64,000 nt of DNA from JAGNEJ01 sp043757865. GTDB taxonomy: Bacteria; Verrucomicrobiota; Verrucomicrobiia; Verrucomicrobiales; V1-33. Shown here in pieces: positions 43,584 through 54,655 of this stretch. Under the pieces are notes generated by a model. The model saw only the letters and a program-made list of their open reading frames with translations. It was not told the DNA's origin and searched no databases. Location: NCBI GenBank assembly GCA_043757865.1, contig JAYVOP010000169.1:1-64000 (forward strand), read 5' to 3'. The translations under genes and the position numbers were made by a program. Each line of letters starts with the position of its first letter. Position 1 is the stretch's first letter.

Positions 43584-46500
43584 TTACTGCGGCTTGATCG
43601 CCTCGCTGGCCTCGCTGGCCTCCTTGGCTTCGCGGGCGCGGCGTTTGCGTTCTTCTTCGTCGGGGTCCTCATCACGGTTGCTACCGCCGTAGCCAGTGAT
43701 TTCAACAGTGACTAACGAGACGGGAACTTCTGCTGTTGGCGCGGTAGTTTTGGGAGTGTCAGTCGTGCTCGGGCCGGGGGCGGGAGCGGGGGGCGGCGGC
43801 GGGGGCGCGGCAGCTATGCTAGGCGAAGATGGGGCGGCTACAGCGGGCGCTCCTGAGGCGGCTCCGCTAGCGGCTATATTTCCAGCATTGGCAATAACTG
43901 GCGCGGCTAAATTTAACGTGCCTGCGGAGCGGATGCCTGCATCGCCAGCGTCGATCTTTCCAGCCACAGCTATGAGATCCACGCTGCCGGGGGCCAGACC
44001 AGCCACGGTGTTCAATACACCGATGCCGCCACCAGTGGCCAAGCCTGCAAGGTCCACTTTCACATCGCCCGATTGCGGATCAATGATGACGCGCGTGGGC
44101 GGAGCACTGGCCACGGTCTTGCTAGAGGAACCAGCGGCAATATCGCCAGTGCTACTCCAGATGATTTCGTTGCCACCACGCAGCGTGAAAATCCGAGAGA
44201 TGCCGAGGTCCACATTGCCATCGGTAAAGATCGAAATGTTACCACCGCTCTCTGTAATGATGCCCGGAGGTGCTAACGGCGTGCCGATGACGCTGGTGGC
44301 TAAGCTCAATTTCCCGCCAGGGGCGAAGATGGAAATGTCGCCCCCACTCTTCGTGCGGATGTCGCGGCTTTGGGTGTTAATATCGCCCACGTAAGTCCCC
44401 GTGCCAAACAGCGAGGCGATGGCCGCCAAGCCTGAGGTATAGGTTCCAGCGTTAAGACCTCCTGCTAAATTATGCTCCCGACCAGAGTCCCGCAGCAGCC
44501 GATAGAACACCTCCAGCGCGATGCGATGCTGTTCCTCCCTCGGCAGCGCGGTGAAATTCCCACTCGTGAGACCGGGGAAACTAGCCGCTAGCTCCGTCTG
44601 ATATTTTGAGAGATTAGCCGCCGTGACATAAGTGGTGATAAACGCCTCAAAGTTCAGCGAAGCACTCTCCAGTCCTAGCGCGCCCCCCACCCCAGCGCCC
44701 ACGATCAGGCTACTACTAGCAAACGTCAGATTCGGATTCCGCGCATTGCCAATACTAGTGATACCCGTGCCCGTGCCGTCTTGCAGACTGGCTCCCGAGC
44801 CTAAATCAAGATTGCGCCCCGCCAACACTTCCAGCGTGCCGGGACCATTGATTTGCAAATCACCTAACAACGGCTTCTCACCCGTGGCCAAGCTATTGCC
44901 CGCGCTCTGCGCAGTGATGCGCAGCGGAGCCGTAGCATCATAAGGCGTAATGTCGCGCCCAGCACTCACGAGCGACACATCACTCGCAGTGAGATTTTGC
45001 AGATAGAACGAAATGTCCCGGATGTCGTTACCCGCAATGACACGGGCGGATTTACCAGCGAACAAATTCAGCCCAGAAATATCGCCTGTGCCCGCATAGA
45101 GGTGGAGCGGCTGCGTGTCGCCTATGTGCAAGGGTCCAGGCGCATGGAGGTTCTGTTTATCCGAGAGTGCTTGATTGACCGAGCCGCTTTCAGCGAAATG
45201 TTGATTCACGAAATCCAGCAAATTGTTCGGTGTTTCGCGTGCTCGCGTGGCCACAGAAATATTGGTCAGCAGGCTTTGGAAGGCGAATGGCGTGCGCACG
45301 CCGGGGAGCGCGTCGGGGTTGGAATCGGAAAGATTGATGATGCTGGCAGACCAGACGTTGCCGTTCAGATCCGCATTGTAGCCCACGGCTTGCAGCCCAT
45401 TGATCGCCCCGCTCGCCACCAAATCAATCGTGCCCCTAGCCGCTGGAGCCAAGGTGAGACTTCCTTGCAAATTAATATTTCCCGCCATGGCGGTGGCCTT
45501 CAGCGTGCCCGGCATGATGCTGCTAGTCACGCCGAAGGGCGTCACGCTGGCCTCATCTAAGCGCAACCAAGGTTGGTAACGAGAAACGGAATTGTCCGTT
45601 AGTAAATTGATGTTTTGCAGCCACGTCTGCAAGATCGGTGTGGCCGTGGTGCTGCCCGCAGCCGCCACTGCGGTGCGCAGTGTGACATTGCCAGTTAAAG
45701 ACGAAAGCGATACCGCCGTGCTAGCGTTGTAGGTATTAAAATACGTTTTATACCAATAAGTGTTACTATAACCCTGCGGCAGCCAGAACGGATTGGCCAC
45801 GGGACCGAGCAGCAAATCTTTCCGTGCCCGGACATCGAAGCTGCCTTTGCCAACGAAGAGGGCCGTCGGCAACCACGTCTTGCTGTCCAGCGGAGCCGCA
45901 TTGATGATGCTGCCCAGTGATGGCGTGCGTGTAGCATTGGTCTTGATTTCCCCACCTGCATTCAGCGTTCCCTGACCACGCTCCACGTAGTAAGCCCCAC
46001 CATCAATGTTGGCCCCCGCATTCACCATCACATTGCCACCACCCAGTTCCACCAGTGTGGATGCAGCGGCGGCACCCTTGGTCAGACGGGCGTTTGTGGG
46101 TGCCACGGCATCCACATTCCGCACGTCTCCGCCAGCAGTTAGGCTCACATTGCCACCACCTAACGCGCCCACGCCTTCAAAGAAATTGCTGTAGTCGATC
46201 CACCAACTAGTAGAGGCAATTTCGTTGTTTCTAGAGAGCGCGAAGTTCCCATTCGCATCCAACGCCCCACGGCGGTAGAGCCAGTTGAATGGTAATTCGC
46301 GACTGCTGTCGTCGATCAATGCGCCCGCTGTGTTCTTCGTTAGATGCCTAATGTCGCCTTGGGCAAAAATGTTCACGTTGCCGCCTGCCAGCGTATATTG
46401 CGCGGCGTATCCAGGCGATTGTTGGACCGCGCCCAACGCACCTTGGGTGCCTGTGAGACTGAGCACGGGCACGGCAAACTGCCCGCCTAGCGTGGCGTCC

Positions 46501-49500
46501 GTGACCTTGGTGCCAGCGGTATAAATGGTGCTGAATTGGTTCAGCAACTGCACATCACGCGCAGCCGCTACGTTGATATTGCCACTGCCCGTGCGGATGA
46601 CTTGATACAGTTTCCCACCCGTGCCGATGCCAGTGGAAGTCACTGCCGTGGTCCCTGGCGAGGTGGAAAGATTCAACCCGCCATTTTTCCCTAACTGTAA
46701 CAAGCCGCTCGTAGCACTCAGGCCGGAGGGCGCACGCACCTGATTCCCATTGGCCGCTGTGAAGTCCGCGCCAGCAGTTAGGGTGTAGCTGTAGCTCTGT
46801 TGATTGGCTCCCAGTAAAGGATTCTGATCCAGCAGCAGGGAGGTGTAAGCCCCCGTCACAAAGCCATCGTTCAGTGAATTGAAGAACGTCAGATTGCCAC
46901 CAGCCCGCAGCGTTAAATCACCCGGCACGCTGAGCGGGCCGAATCGATTTCCTGCGAGATTCCAGTCCGCCGTGTTCGTAGAACTCGTAGTTCCCAAGAT
47001 TAGATCGCCCGTGCGATTGATCACTTCTGCGCCCGGCTGAACCCGCAGCACGCTCTGTAGGGCTGCATTACTCAAGGTTAAACGCGCTAACATGGCATTG
47101 TAACCAGCAGAAGCCACGCCTGCATCGCCTACGAACATGATCCCATTATTCCGCACATTGTTCTGCACCGTCGTCGTGATCGTGCTGCCACTAGCATTGG
47201 TGAGGTCGAAGATTTTATACCCCTCCGCGATGATCGAAGACGCGCCCGTGATCGTGCCCTCAATCGAACTCAGTTCCAAGTCAGAGCTGCTAGCATTCTG
47301 CGGAGCACGCAAATGCAGCGTGCCAGTGAATTGTCCTTCCCCACTGGCGTCCGTCACGCCTAGCTTGATTTGTGAACCAGCACTCAGCGTCAGCAAGCCG
47401 CCAGCAGTCCCACGCGTGGCTAGGAAAATATCGCCCCCTTTACCAGCGCTATTGAAGTGCAGACCAGAGGCATCCAGAACCGCAGTGGAACTAAGAATTA
47501 GTGACTTACTAGCATCCAGCGCGATGCTGCCACCTTGGTTACCAGCGGCATTGATCTGGCCCGTGATAGTCAGTTTCCCCGCATCCACCGCTAAGCGGAA
47601 ATTCTGCGCATTACTCACTCCGCCCAGCGTGACATCACCCGTGCGGATACGGAAATTTCGCACTGCGGTAAAGCCTGTGCTATTCAGCGTGGCGTTGGTT
47701 CCATCCAAATCAGGAATGGTAGCCGCATCTAGCGAGAACTCGCCTGCGCGGCCTCCCAGGCCGTTTTGACCCGCCATACTGCCGTCGAGCACGAACTGTC
47801 CTAACGGAGCACTGATACTCACGCCACCAGCATTTCCCCCACCAGCAGCCGCCGCTACCCTGACCACACTGCCGCTGCCAATGGTCACATTTCCTATGTC
47901 CGCAGTCAGCTTCACTTGGCCACCATCACTATACTTCGTGAGATCCTGGATTACGTGTCCAGTGCCTGCTAAATCAAGATTTCCAATGATATTCAAATTG
48001 CCGCTGGTGGCCCGCAACGTCAACAATCCGCTCGGCAAAAGAATGTCGCTGCCTTGGGTAAGACTCGCACCGCTCAGCGTTAGGCTGGCACCGCGCCCAC
48101 CCGTAATCGCTGCCGTGCCTCCACCAGCGGGCTTCTGCACGGTCAGCGCACCACCAGCGGACAGCACTTGGCTAGAGCCCGCCACCCCTGCGATTACAGG
48201 CGTGGTGAGGAAAAGATTGCCCTCCACTTTCAGGCTCCCACTGCTTTCATTGATAATGCCTGCACTGGCCTGCAACTGCACGTTGGCATATTGATCGATG
48301 TTCAACGCGCCTTGCCCCACATGAATCGTACCGCCTTCCAGCACTAAGGTGCCGCTAGCTGCGGCAATGATGCCCGGGGCGCTGCGGCCAGGGCTGTTGT
48401 CCAAATAGATGTTCTGCCCCATCAACCTGGCCGTGCCGCCGCCCGTGTTGAAGCCCCGAATCTCCGCCGCGTGCAGCGCCAACTGATTCAGACTAGCAGT
48501 GCCGACTTGCCCCGTACCGTAGATGTCGATAGACGAATAACTCAAGAAATTCAGTGCAGACGCCGATTGTAAATTTGTCAATGCCGCGCCTGCTAAAACA
48601 AGGCCTGTGCTTGGTTGCAGCGCGCCCGCATGGTTCAGTATCAGACTAATTTGACCGCTATTTAAATTCACCGTTTGCCCCAGCAAACTCGCATTAGGAC
48701 TCAGCGAGGTGGCCGATGTGGAGTCCAACGTCACACTCCCTCCTGATAAGCTCACGCCAGCCCCCACGGTCATCATTGGCACCGTAGAAGCGGTTACACC
48801 CGTGCGCACCACTTGCGCGTTAGGATCGCTGCTCACGCGCACTAGCAACCCATCGCCATTGAGGGAAATTTTATCCGCCCCCCCGCTGGTGCCGCCATTC
48901 TGCGTGATCTGCGCGCTTGCCGCTAAGGTCAGTGCTTGATTGGCAACAAGCACAATGTCTGGTCCAGTCAGCGGCGTGCTGGCATTATCCAATGTTAGAT
49001 GATTCGTTTTCACGATCACGCTGGTGCCGTTAGCGCCCATTTTGCGAACCCCACCGATCAACAAACTTGCCGCCCCAAAGCCATTCAACTGGCCAGCATC
49101 CAAGACCAAACTCCCCGGCACGGGTGCGCCACCGCTGGTGTTGATGAGAATGTCCACCGGGCTGGAAATGTCCACCAAGCCACCGCGTCCGCCAGAGGTC
49201 GTCGCTAGCACGCTGCCATTTACGGCCATGGCCGTAGTGGCCGCTAGCACTAGTTGGCCGGCATCAATCGGCAAGCGCGGCACTGTGGCATCGCGCTTGG
49301 TCGCGCTTTCGGTGAACCACGCATTAGCGAAGTAGTCTTGATACTCCGAGCGTTGCCGCACCACACTAGCTGGTGCCACTTCCCAGCGACTGAAAATTTC
49401 CAGCACCTCGCGCGAGCCATTGAGACTGTTGAAACGATACCCAGACACGAGACTAGCACCATCCGACTTCAAGACCGTGCCCAGCGGAATGCCGGACTGC

Positions 49501-52500
49501 GGCGTGACGAGCACGGCTCCCGGCAGCAACGCATAGCGCGCTGGTAACAACGTGTAAGTCCCCGCCCGCAAAGCTTCGCTGGCTCCCAGATATACTTGAT
49601 CGCCAGCCTTCAGGCCGCCGTTTATATAGCCTGGATCGCCTCCCAGGTTGCCAGCATTGCTGCTGTTATTGAATGCCCCGAAAGGCGCAAAGTTAGCGTT
49701 GTAACTCGGCATGACCGCAAAGCTAGTGGTCGAGGCCAAGATGTCTTTCGAGCCACCGATGCCTTGAATCCAACGATACGCATAGAGATCGCCCCCGCCG
49801 CTGATGTCGATCACCGAGCCTTGCTGCGTGTTCACTGCTAGACCAGCAATGTTGATCGCCTTCACTGGCGGCCCCGCCGTGGTGATGTCCGTGCCCGCTG
49901 GATCAATCCACGATGTGCCATTTTGCAGAATGCCATACGGAAATGTGAGACCACCACCAGAAATGGAAGTGAGGCTGCTAGGCAAGAGATTCACTGTTTT
50001 CGTAGAGCCTACTGCCAAGCCAGAAAACGCATCCAGCGGAGCCGTGCCCGTGCCATCCCAGCCCAAATTTATAATGCCCAGCGGAGCGCGCAGGATGCCT
50101 CCCTGATTGATCACGCTAGCATAGACATTGAGCGTCCCACCCGCCTCAAGCGGTAGATCTCGCCCGCCCGAGGGATTGATGGTGATGGTGCCGGACTGCG
50201 TGATGCCACTGATTTTATAGTCAGCCACATTTAAAGTAAACAACGTAGCTGCCGCAGGATAAATTTGCGCAGCCGTTAAGTTTAGATGTCCGGCCATGTT
50301 CAGCGAGCCATCGCCACGAATGTCACCATTCCTAGCCGTAAGATTGGCCAGCCCAATGCCTTGCAGCGAGAGATTCCCCATGTCGATATGATCCGCCGTG
50401 ACGTTGAGAATGCCCGTGCCGTAAGTTGGTTTTGCGTCCGCCACCTTCGGCAAGACATCCAGTGCGTTGCTGGGCAGCAAGAACGCCTGACCCAGCGCCA
50501 CGTAAGGCGCGGAGAGATTCACGGGGTCCTGCGTTTTGAGAAAACCAGAGTTAGCCACCAACAAACTACCACGCGCAGCAATGTCCACATTGCCCTTAAA
50601 CTCCACCGCTCCAGATCCGCCTAACGTCAACGAATCGAAGCCTCCACTCAAAAAAGTATCCGCTGCAAAATAGCCCATACCAGGAGTAGCGTTTCCTCCC
50701 CCATTCCGCACGGCAGTGCCGATGCCTGCGAATCCAGCGGGCAGCGTGAGCCCGCTTTGTTTCACTAGCAACGAAGTGTCCAGCGGGGTCGGTGTATCCA
50801 GCGGATCATAATAACGACCCGACGTGACGATCAAACTGCCGCCCAAGGCAGTAGCACCACCAGCAAATCCTTTGATCGTGGAATCCACAAACAGCTCTTG
50901 CGCACCACGCAGAATTACCGTGCCGCCATTGCTATCAACGCGGGTGGCGGTGTTCAGGAAACGATACAGTGGAGAGGTAAGGCCGCTGGAAGTGAGCACC
51001 AGTGGAGTCGTTTCTGAGCCAAGGTAATTCGGATGCAAGTCCAGCACACCGTTCGTCCCGGACACGTCGATCATGGAGCCAGCTTCAGCCACGATATTTC
51101 CTGACAACGTGACCGTGCCACCGGGCAACACGCTGCCGACCCGACGCCCATAAGCATCTGGCTGCAAGACTACCATGCCAGCGGCCGACAACGAGCTGCG
51201 AGGCCCTAGATAGACCGTCGGCAGCGCTTGAGTGGCCGTTAGGTTCGAGGGAAATTTATTGGCTCCGGTGAGCGTGATGTTTCCACCCGGAGCAATCACA
51301 GAGCCGAGTAAGGCGATGGTATCCGCCTTGAAATTCACGGTGCTCAAGGGTGGGGTCCGCACGATGGCACCTTCGCCAAACGTCAAATCTCCGCGCACTT
51401 TGATGGCCGCATTGTAGTCATCCACGACTGGCAACGAGCCAAAATTCAGCGTGAGCGCAGGCCGCATGGATTCGGGATACAGCACATGCGTGGTGGCAAA
51501 GGTCTCGCTGTTTGAAGGATACGGGATCGCCAACAGACTGACCACTTGGGGAATGATAATCGTTTTTGGAGCCACGATTAAGCCCGGAATAAACTTGTCA
51601 GGATCTTCCGTCGCGCTACCAATGCCGTTGAGCGTAAACGTCGTGAACCCGCCCTCGTTAAAGAACTCCGGCTGTAAGATCGTGGTCCCGCGATAAGCCG
51701 AACGTCCGCCAATCTGGAGCAACAACGCCTGCAACGTCAGCGCTCCGCCTTTGGCATTCACTCCTGCATATCCCTTCAACGTCGCGCCTAATTCCAAGGT
51801 GCCACCGATTATGCCGGGCTTCGTGACATCGCGCCCCGTGTTGATAATGAGGCTGCCGCCATTGCCATAAGCCCTACTGCCCGTGGCTCCTAACGCCACG
51901 CCGCCAGAGACATCCAGCACCGCTCCCCGTTGCAGATTGGCGCTGAAACTATTGATCGTAATCGTGCCGCCATTCGTCAGCAATGGCAACGCCAGCGGAT
52001 CGGGCGCGCTCAAGCGATCATCCACTAGCAAACCCGCCGTGCTCACGTTCGCCCCTGGAGCAATGGTCACATTACCACGTCCGACATTCGGCGGAGGCGA
52101 CGCCGTGAGGAATGGCACCGCCCCGGGCGATAAATTGTAGGCGGTCAATTTCACAGTGCCACCTGGCAAAATAATGTTGCCCTGCACGTTAATGTTGGCT
52201 CCAGCCAAAGTCAGGCTACCGCTCGCAGGCCCCGTTAAATCAATGCCACGCGGCACTAGAATGTTCCCATCAGGATTGCTCACCCCAAAATTTCCAAAGC
52301 CAAATTCGCTAAGCCAAGTGGGGGGCAGCACCGTCTGCGCCACGCGCTCTGGCCGCAGCGCCAAGGGATTGCCACTGGCATCCACCGTGAATGGACCTGC
52401 GGCTGGCAAATGAGCATCGCCAAAGGAAACGCTGGGCGGTGTGGGAGAGAAATCGATCGGTACAGTGCCATTCAATTTCTGCGCAGTGAAATTTAGCTCT

Positions 52501-54653
52501 AGCGTGGACGCTTTCGCTAGCACGCTGCGTTGGCGCTCGCCATTGAGCGTATTGCCAAAGAAATCTCCATCCAGCGCCATCGCTGGCGAGGTGATCGCAA
52601 GTCGCCCACCATCCGCACCAAAGATGTAGCCAGGATCATAGTGGCTGTTCAACATCCACGGCACGGTATAGGTTTCACTAACGCCCCAGTGCGGATGATT
52701 CACTTTGAACAAACCATCGAAAATCCCTTGATACACCAAGTCTGGCGTCGCGTTGGCAATGTCTATCAGATGCCCATTCGCCCACACCCGGCTGGTCTGC
52801 ACGAAGCCACCTTCAAAGTTTGTCCAGCCTGCGGAAACATCAATCTTGGCACCTTGCTGCACCACGACGGAACTGCCTGCATTCAGTTTCACAGAGCCCC
52901 CTGCAGTAGTTAGTTCACTCACGGAGCGCTGCACCACATTGAGGAATCCCGTGAGATCACCTAACGGCGTGCCGACCCACACTTGGCCGTTATAAACCCC
53001 CGTCTGCCGTAGATCCACGACCAGATTCACGCCCCGCAAGGCCCCCAGTCGTTGCAGCGGACTATCCGCTAATTCCGAGCCGCGTAACTGCACCACGATG
53101 ATGTTTTCTGAAATGGGGGCAACGGCATCCGTAGTGCCTGCCACATTGATCGTAGTGCCTGGCTCCAGATAAACTTGGCCACCAGAGAACAGCATACTGG
53201 AGTCAGGAGTAGCTCCAGAGATGTAATTCCAAACCCCTGCGCTGATGGTCACGTTGGCATTCGGTGCCAGCAAGATGGCATCCGAATCTAGATGGATGGT
53301 CTTGCCAGAAATTTCCACTTTGCTAGGCAACGCGAGCTTGGTGCCGGACACCTTATCCGTGCTACTCCATTCCGGCAGGAGTTCCATGGCACTACCTTTA
53401 CCTATTTCCACATGGCCGCTGGTGCGATTCAGAAATCGCAGCGCAGTGTTGTCGGCGGAATTACTAACCGCATCGTAGTTGGCAGAAAGAATGATGCTGC
53501 CATTTAAAGAAACCGTAGTGCTAGAGCGCAGGCCGCCGAGCTGCTCCACGCGTTTCCCTGCCATGGTGATATTCCCGCGCATAGCTTCAATGTAACCGCT
53601 GTTGCGGGCAATGCCCACGATGCTAGCAACCGTCGGTGCGCCCGTCACGGCTCCAATGAACGTATCCAGACCTCGCACGCTAGGGTCTTCCGTGCGATGC
53701 GCCGTAAAGCCGACTTGCAAGCCAGCAGCCAAAATGGTCTGGCCATCCGGTGTTAGAATGCTGCCAGCGTTATGCACGTTAGGCCCCACTAGCGCGATGC
53801 GCCCGCCCACATGATCCGCTGAGGTGGGACTCGAAAGGATGGCTCCTACCTGCACGGTCACATCGCCAATCTTGCCCGCAGGCGGGAGCGGTGGCACGAA
53901 GGCAGAGGTCACTTTGCCAGCAGGCAGGTTCAGCGCGGAGAAAAGAAATTGTGAATCTGGATTATTCAGCAGACCGCGATTGATCAGGTTATCATTGATT
54001 GGCAATGACGAAGCCACCAACGTGTGGACGTTCACTTGGCTGCCACTGCCAAAGATGATGCCATTTTGATTGATGATGTAAACTTGGCCCTGGGCGCTAA
54101 TGGAACCCAGAATCTGCGAGGGCGACCCCGTGGGATCAGTCACGCGGTTAAAGGCTATCCACTGGCTGACGTTGGCTCCGCCTGCGCTTTGATCGAAATT
54201 TAAATGAGTGTCACGCCCCACATTAAACGTGTTCCAGTTAATGAGCGCTTGCTGGCTCGTTTGCTTAATATTGACACTAGTGATAGCCCCATTTTGCGAC
54301 TGCGTGGGAGCCTGCGCACCAATCGCACTAGCGAAATGCAGCCCGCCTGGAGCTAGTCCATTGGGGATATTGAGAAGTTGTTGTCCTGGGTGATTGGGGT
54401 CCGCCCCCGCGTTGTTAGGCCCACTGCGGGCGGCAGCCTGCGCGGCGGCTTGTAAATTTTTGACCGCTTGGATTGACGAACTCGTGCGCGCTAAGGCATC
54501 ACGCGCATTCGCGCGGGCTTGGGTGGCGGTAGCGGCGGTGGCGGCGGAGCTTCCAGAAGCGTTCGGGACATTGGCCGCCGTGCCTCCGCGCAGGATGTCG
54601 CCAGCCTGGAGCGACGTCGCGAGCGCCAGAAAAATGGAGCACAATGGTTTCAT
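43584..54653 (-). CDS. Giant filamentous-haemagglutinin-type exoprotein (TpsA, DUF3739 class)
   Basis: A 3689-residue secreted adhesin-like protein. A signal peptide (residues 1-17) precedes an Ala/Asn-rich stretch of about 100 residues, then a TPS secretion domain (about 120-330) with QALINWNTFNVG at 135-146 and VYIINQNGIIFG at 191-202. Thousands of residues of G/N/T/S-rich beta-helix repeats follow. The C-terminal region near 3350-3600 has the pattern of the DUF3739 filamentous-haemagglutinin family. The tail is proline-rich and ends in a charged EEERKRRAREAKEA segment. I find no cysteine after residue 5, as expected for a passenger of this pathway. It is the last gene of the secretion operon. 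Its TpsB pore is 6.5 kb upstream. Ligand unknown. Confidence 0.93.
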   Translation of the reverse strand: MKPLCSIFLALATSLQAGDILRGGTAANVPNASGSSAATAATATQARANARDALARTSSSIQAVKNLQAAAQAAARSGPNNAGADPNHPGQQLLNIPNGLAPGGLHFASAIGAQAPTQSQNGAITSVNIKQTSQQALINWNTFNVGRDTHLNFDQSAGGANVSQWIAFNRVTDPTGSPSQILGSISAQGQVYIINQNGIIFGSGSQVNVHTLVASSLPINDNLINRGLLNNPDSQFLFSALNLPAGKVTSAFVPPLPPAGKIGDVTVQVGAILSSPTSADHVGGRIALVGPNVHNAGSILTPDGQTILAAGLQVGFTAHRTEDPSVRGLDTFIGAVTGAPTVASIVGIARNSGYIEAMRGNITMAGKRVEQLGGLRSSTTVSLNGSIILSANYDAVSNSADNTALRFLNRTSGHVEIGKGSAMELLPEWSSTDKVSGTKLALPSKVEISGKTIHLDSDAILLAPNANVTISAGVWNYISGATPDSSMLFSGGQVYLEPGTTINVAGTTDAVAPISENIIVVQLRGSELADSPLQRLGALRGVNLVVDLRQTGVYNGQVWVGTPLGDLTGFLNVVQRSVSELTTAGGSVKLNAGSSVVVQQGAKIDVSAGWTNFEGGFVQTSRVWANGHLIDIANATPDLVYQGIFDGLFKVNHPHWGVSETYTVPWMLNSHYDPGYIFGADGGRLAITSPAMALDGDFFGNTLNGERQRSVLAKASTLELNFTAQKLNGTVPIDFSPTPPSVSFGDAHLPAAGPFTVDASGNPLALRPERVAQTVLPPTWLSEFGFGNFGVSNPDGNILVPRGIDLTGPASGSLTLAGANINVQGNIILPGGTVKLTAYNLSPGAVPFLTASPPPNVGRGNVTIAPGANVSTAGLLVDDRLSAPDPLALPLLTNGGTITINSFSANLQRGAVLDVSGGVALGATGSRAYGNGGSLIINTGRDVTKPGIIGGTLELGATLKGYAGVNAKGGALTLQALLLQIGGRSAYRGTTILQPEFFNEGGFTTFTLNGIGSATEDPDKFIPGLIVAPKTIIIPQVVSLLAIPYPSNSETFATTHVLYPESMRPALTLNFGSLPVVDDYNAAIKVRGDLTFGEGAIVRTPPLSTVNFKADTIALLGSVIAPGGNITLTGANKFPSNLTATQALPTVYLGPRSSLSAAGMVVLQPDAYGRRVGSVLPGGTVTLSGNIVAEAGSMIDVSGTNGVLDLHPNYLGSETTPLVLTSSGLTSPLYRFLNTATRVDSNGGTVILRGAQELFVDSTIKGFAGGATALGGSLIVTSGRYYDPLDTPTPLDTSLLVKQSGLTLPAGFAGIGTAVRNGGGNATPGMGYFAADTFLSGGFDSLTLGGSGAVEFKGNVDIAARGSLLVANSGFLKTQDPVNLSAPYVALGQAFLLPSNALDVLPKVADAKPTYGTGILNVTADHIDMGNLSLQGIGLANLTARNGDIRGDGSLNMAGHLNLTAAQIYPAAATLFTLNVADYKISGITQSGTITINPSGGRDLPLEAGGTLNVYASVINQGGILRAPLGIINLGWDGTGTAPLDAFSGLAVGSTKTVNLLPSSLTSISGGGLTFPYGILQNGTSWIDPAGTDITTAGPPVKAINIAGLAVNTQQGSVIDISGGGDLYAYRWIQGIGGSKDILASTTSFAVMPSYNANFAPFGAFNNSSNAGNLGGDPGYINGGLKAGDQVYLGASEALRAGTYTLLPARYALLPGAVLVTPQSGIPLGTVLKSDGASLVSGYRFNSLNGSREVLEIFSRWEVAPASVVRQRSEYQDYFANAWFTESATKRDATVPRLPIDAGQLVLAATTAMAVNGSVLATTSGGRGGLVDISSPVDILINTSGGAPVPGSLVLDAGQLNGFGAASLLIGGVRKMGANGTSVIVKTNHLTLDNASTPLTGPDIVLVANQALTLAASAQITQNGGTSGGADKISLNGDGLLVRVSSDPNAQVVRTGVTASTVPMMTVGAGVSLSGGSVTLDSTSATSLSPNASLLGQTVNLNSGQISLILNHAGALQPSTGLVLAGAALTNLQSASALNFLSYSSIDIYGTGQVGTASLNQLALHAAEIRGFNTGGGTARLMGQNIYLDNSPGRSAPGIIAAASGTLVLEGGTIHVGQGALNIDQYANVQLQASAGIINESSGSLKVEGNLFLTTPVIAGVAGSSQVLSAGGALTVQKPAGGGTAAITGGRGASLTLSGASLTQGSDILLPSGLLTLRATSGNLNIIGNLDLAGTGHVIQDLTKYSDGGQVKLTADIGNVTIGSGSVVRVAAAAGGGNAGGVSISAPLGQFVLDGSMAGQNGLGGRAGEFSLDAATIPDLDGTNATLNSTGFTAVRNFRIRTGDVTLGGVSNAQNFRLAVDAGKLTITGQINAAGNQGGSIALDASKSLILSSTAVLDASGLHFNSAGKGGDIFLATRGTAGGLLTLSAGSQIKLGVTDASGEGQFTGTLHLRAPQNASSSDLELSSIEGTITGASSIIAEGYKIFDLTNASGSTITTTVQNNVRNNGIMFVGDAGVASAGYNAMLARLTLSNAALQSVLRVQPGAEVINRTGDLILGTTSSTNTADWNLAGNRFGPLSVPGDLTLRAGGNLTFFNSLNDGFVTGAYTSLLLDQNPLLGANQQSYSYTLTAGADFTAANGNQVRAPSGLSATSGLLQLGKNGGLNLSTSPGTTAVTSTGIGTGGKLYQVIRTGSGNINVAAARDVQLLNQFSTIYTAGTKVTDATLGGQFAVPVLSLTGTQGALGAVQQSPGYAAQYTLAGGNVNIFAQGDIRHLTKNTAGALIDDSSRELPFNWLYRRGALDANGNFALSRNNEIASTSWWIDYSNFFEGVGALGGGNVSLTAGGDVRNVDAVAPTNARLTKGAAAASTLVELGGGNVMVNAGANIDGGAYYVERGQGTLNAGGEIKTNATRTPSLGSIINAAPLDSKTWLPTALFVGKGSFDVRARKDLLLGPVANPFWLPQGYSNTYWYKTYFNTYNASTAVSLSSLTGNVTLRTAVAAAGSTTATPILQTWLQNINLLTDNSVSRYQPWLRLDEASVTPFGVTSSIMPGTLKATAMAGNINLQGSLTLAPAARGTIDLVASGAINGLQAVGYNADLNGNVWSASIINLSDSNPDALPGVRTPFAFQSLLTNISVATRARETPNNLLDFVNQHFAESGSVNQALSDKQNLHAPGPLHIGDTQPLHLYAGTGDISGLNLFAGKSARVIAGNDIRDISFYLQNLTASDVSLVSAGRDITPYDATAPLRITAQSAGNSLATGEKPLLGDLQINGPGTLEVLAGRNLDLGSGASLQDGTGTGITSIGNARNPNLTFASSSLIVGAGVGGALGLESASLNFEAFITTYVTAANLSKYQTELAASFPGLTSGNFTALPREEQHRIALEVFYRLLRDSGREHNLAGGLNAGTYTSGLAAIASLFGTGTYVGDINTQSRDIRTKSGGDISIFAPGGKLSLATSVIGTPLAPPGIITESGGNISIFTDGNVDLGISRIFTLRGGNEIIWSSTGDIAAGSSSKTVASAPPTRVIIDPQSGDVKVDLAGLATGGGIGVLNTVAGLAPGSVDLIAVAGKIDAGDAGIRSAGTLNLAAPVIANAGNIAASGAASGAPAVAAPSSPSIAAAPPPPPPAPAPGPSTTDTPKTTAPTAEVPVSLVTVEITGYGGSNRDEDPDEEERKRRAREAKEASEASEAIKPQ

Positions 54654-54655
54654 AG

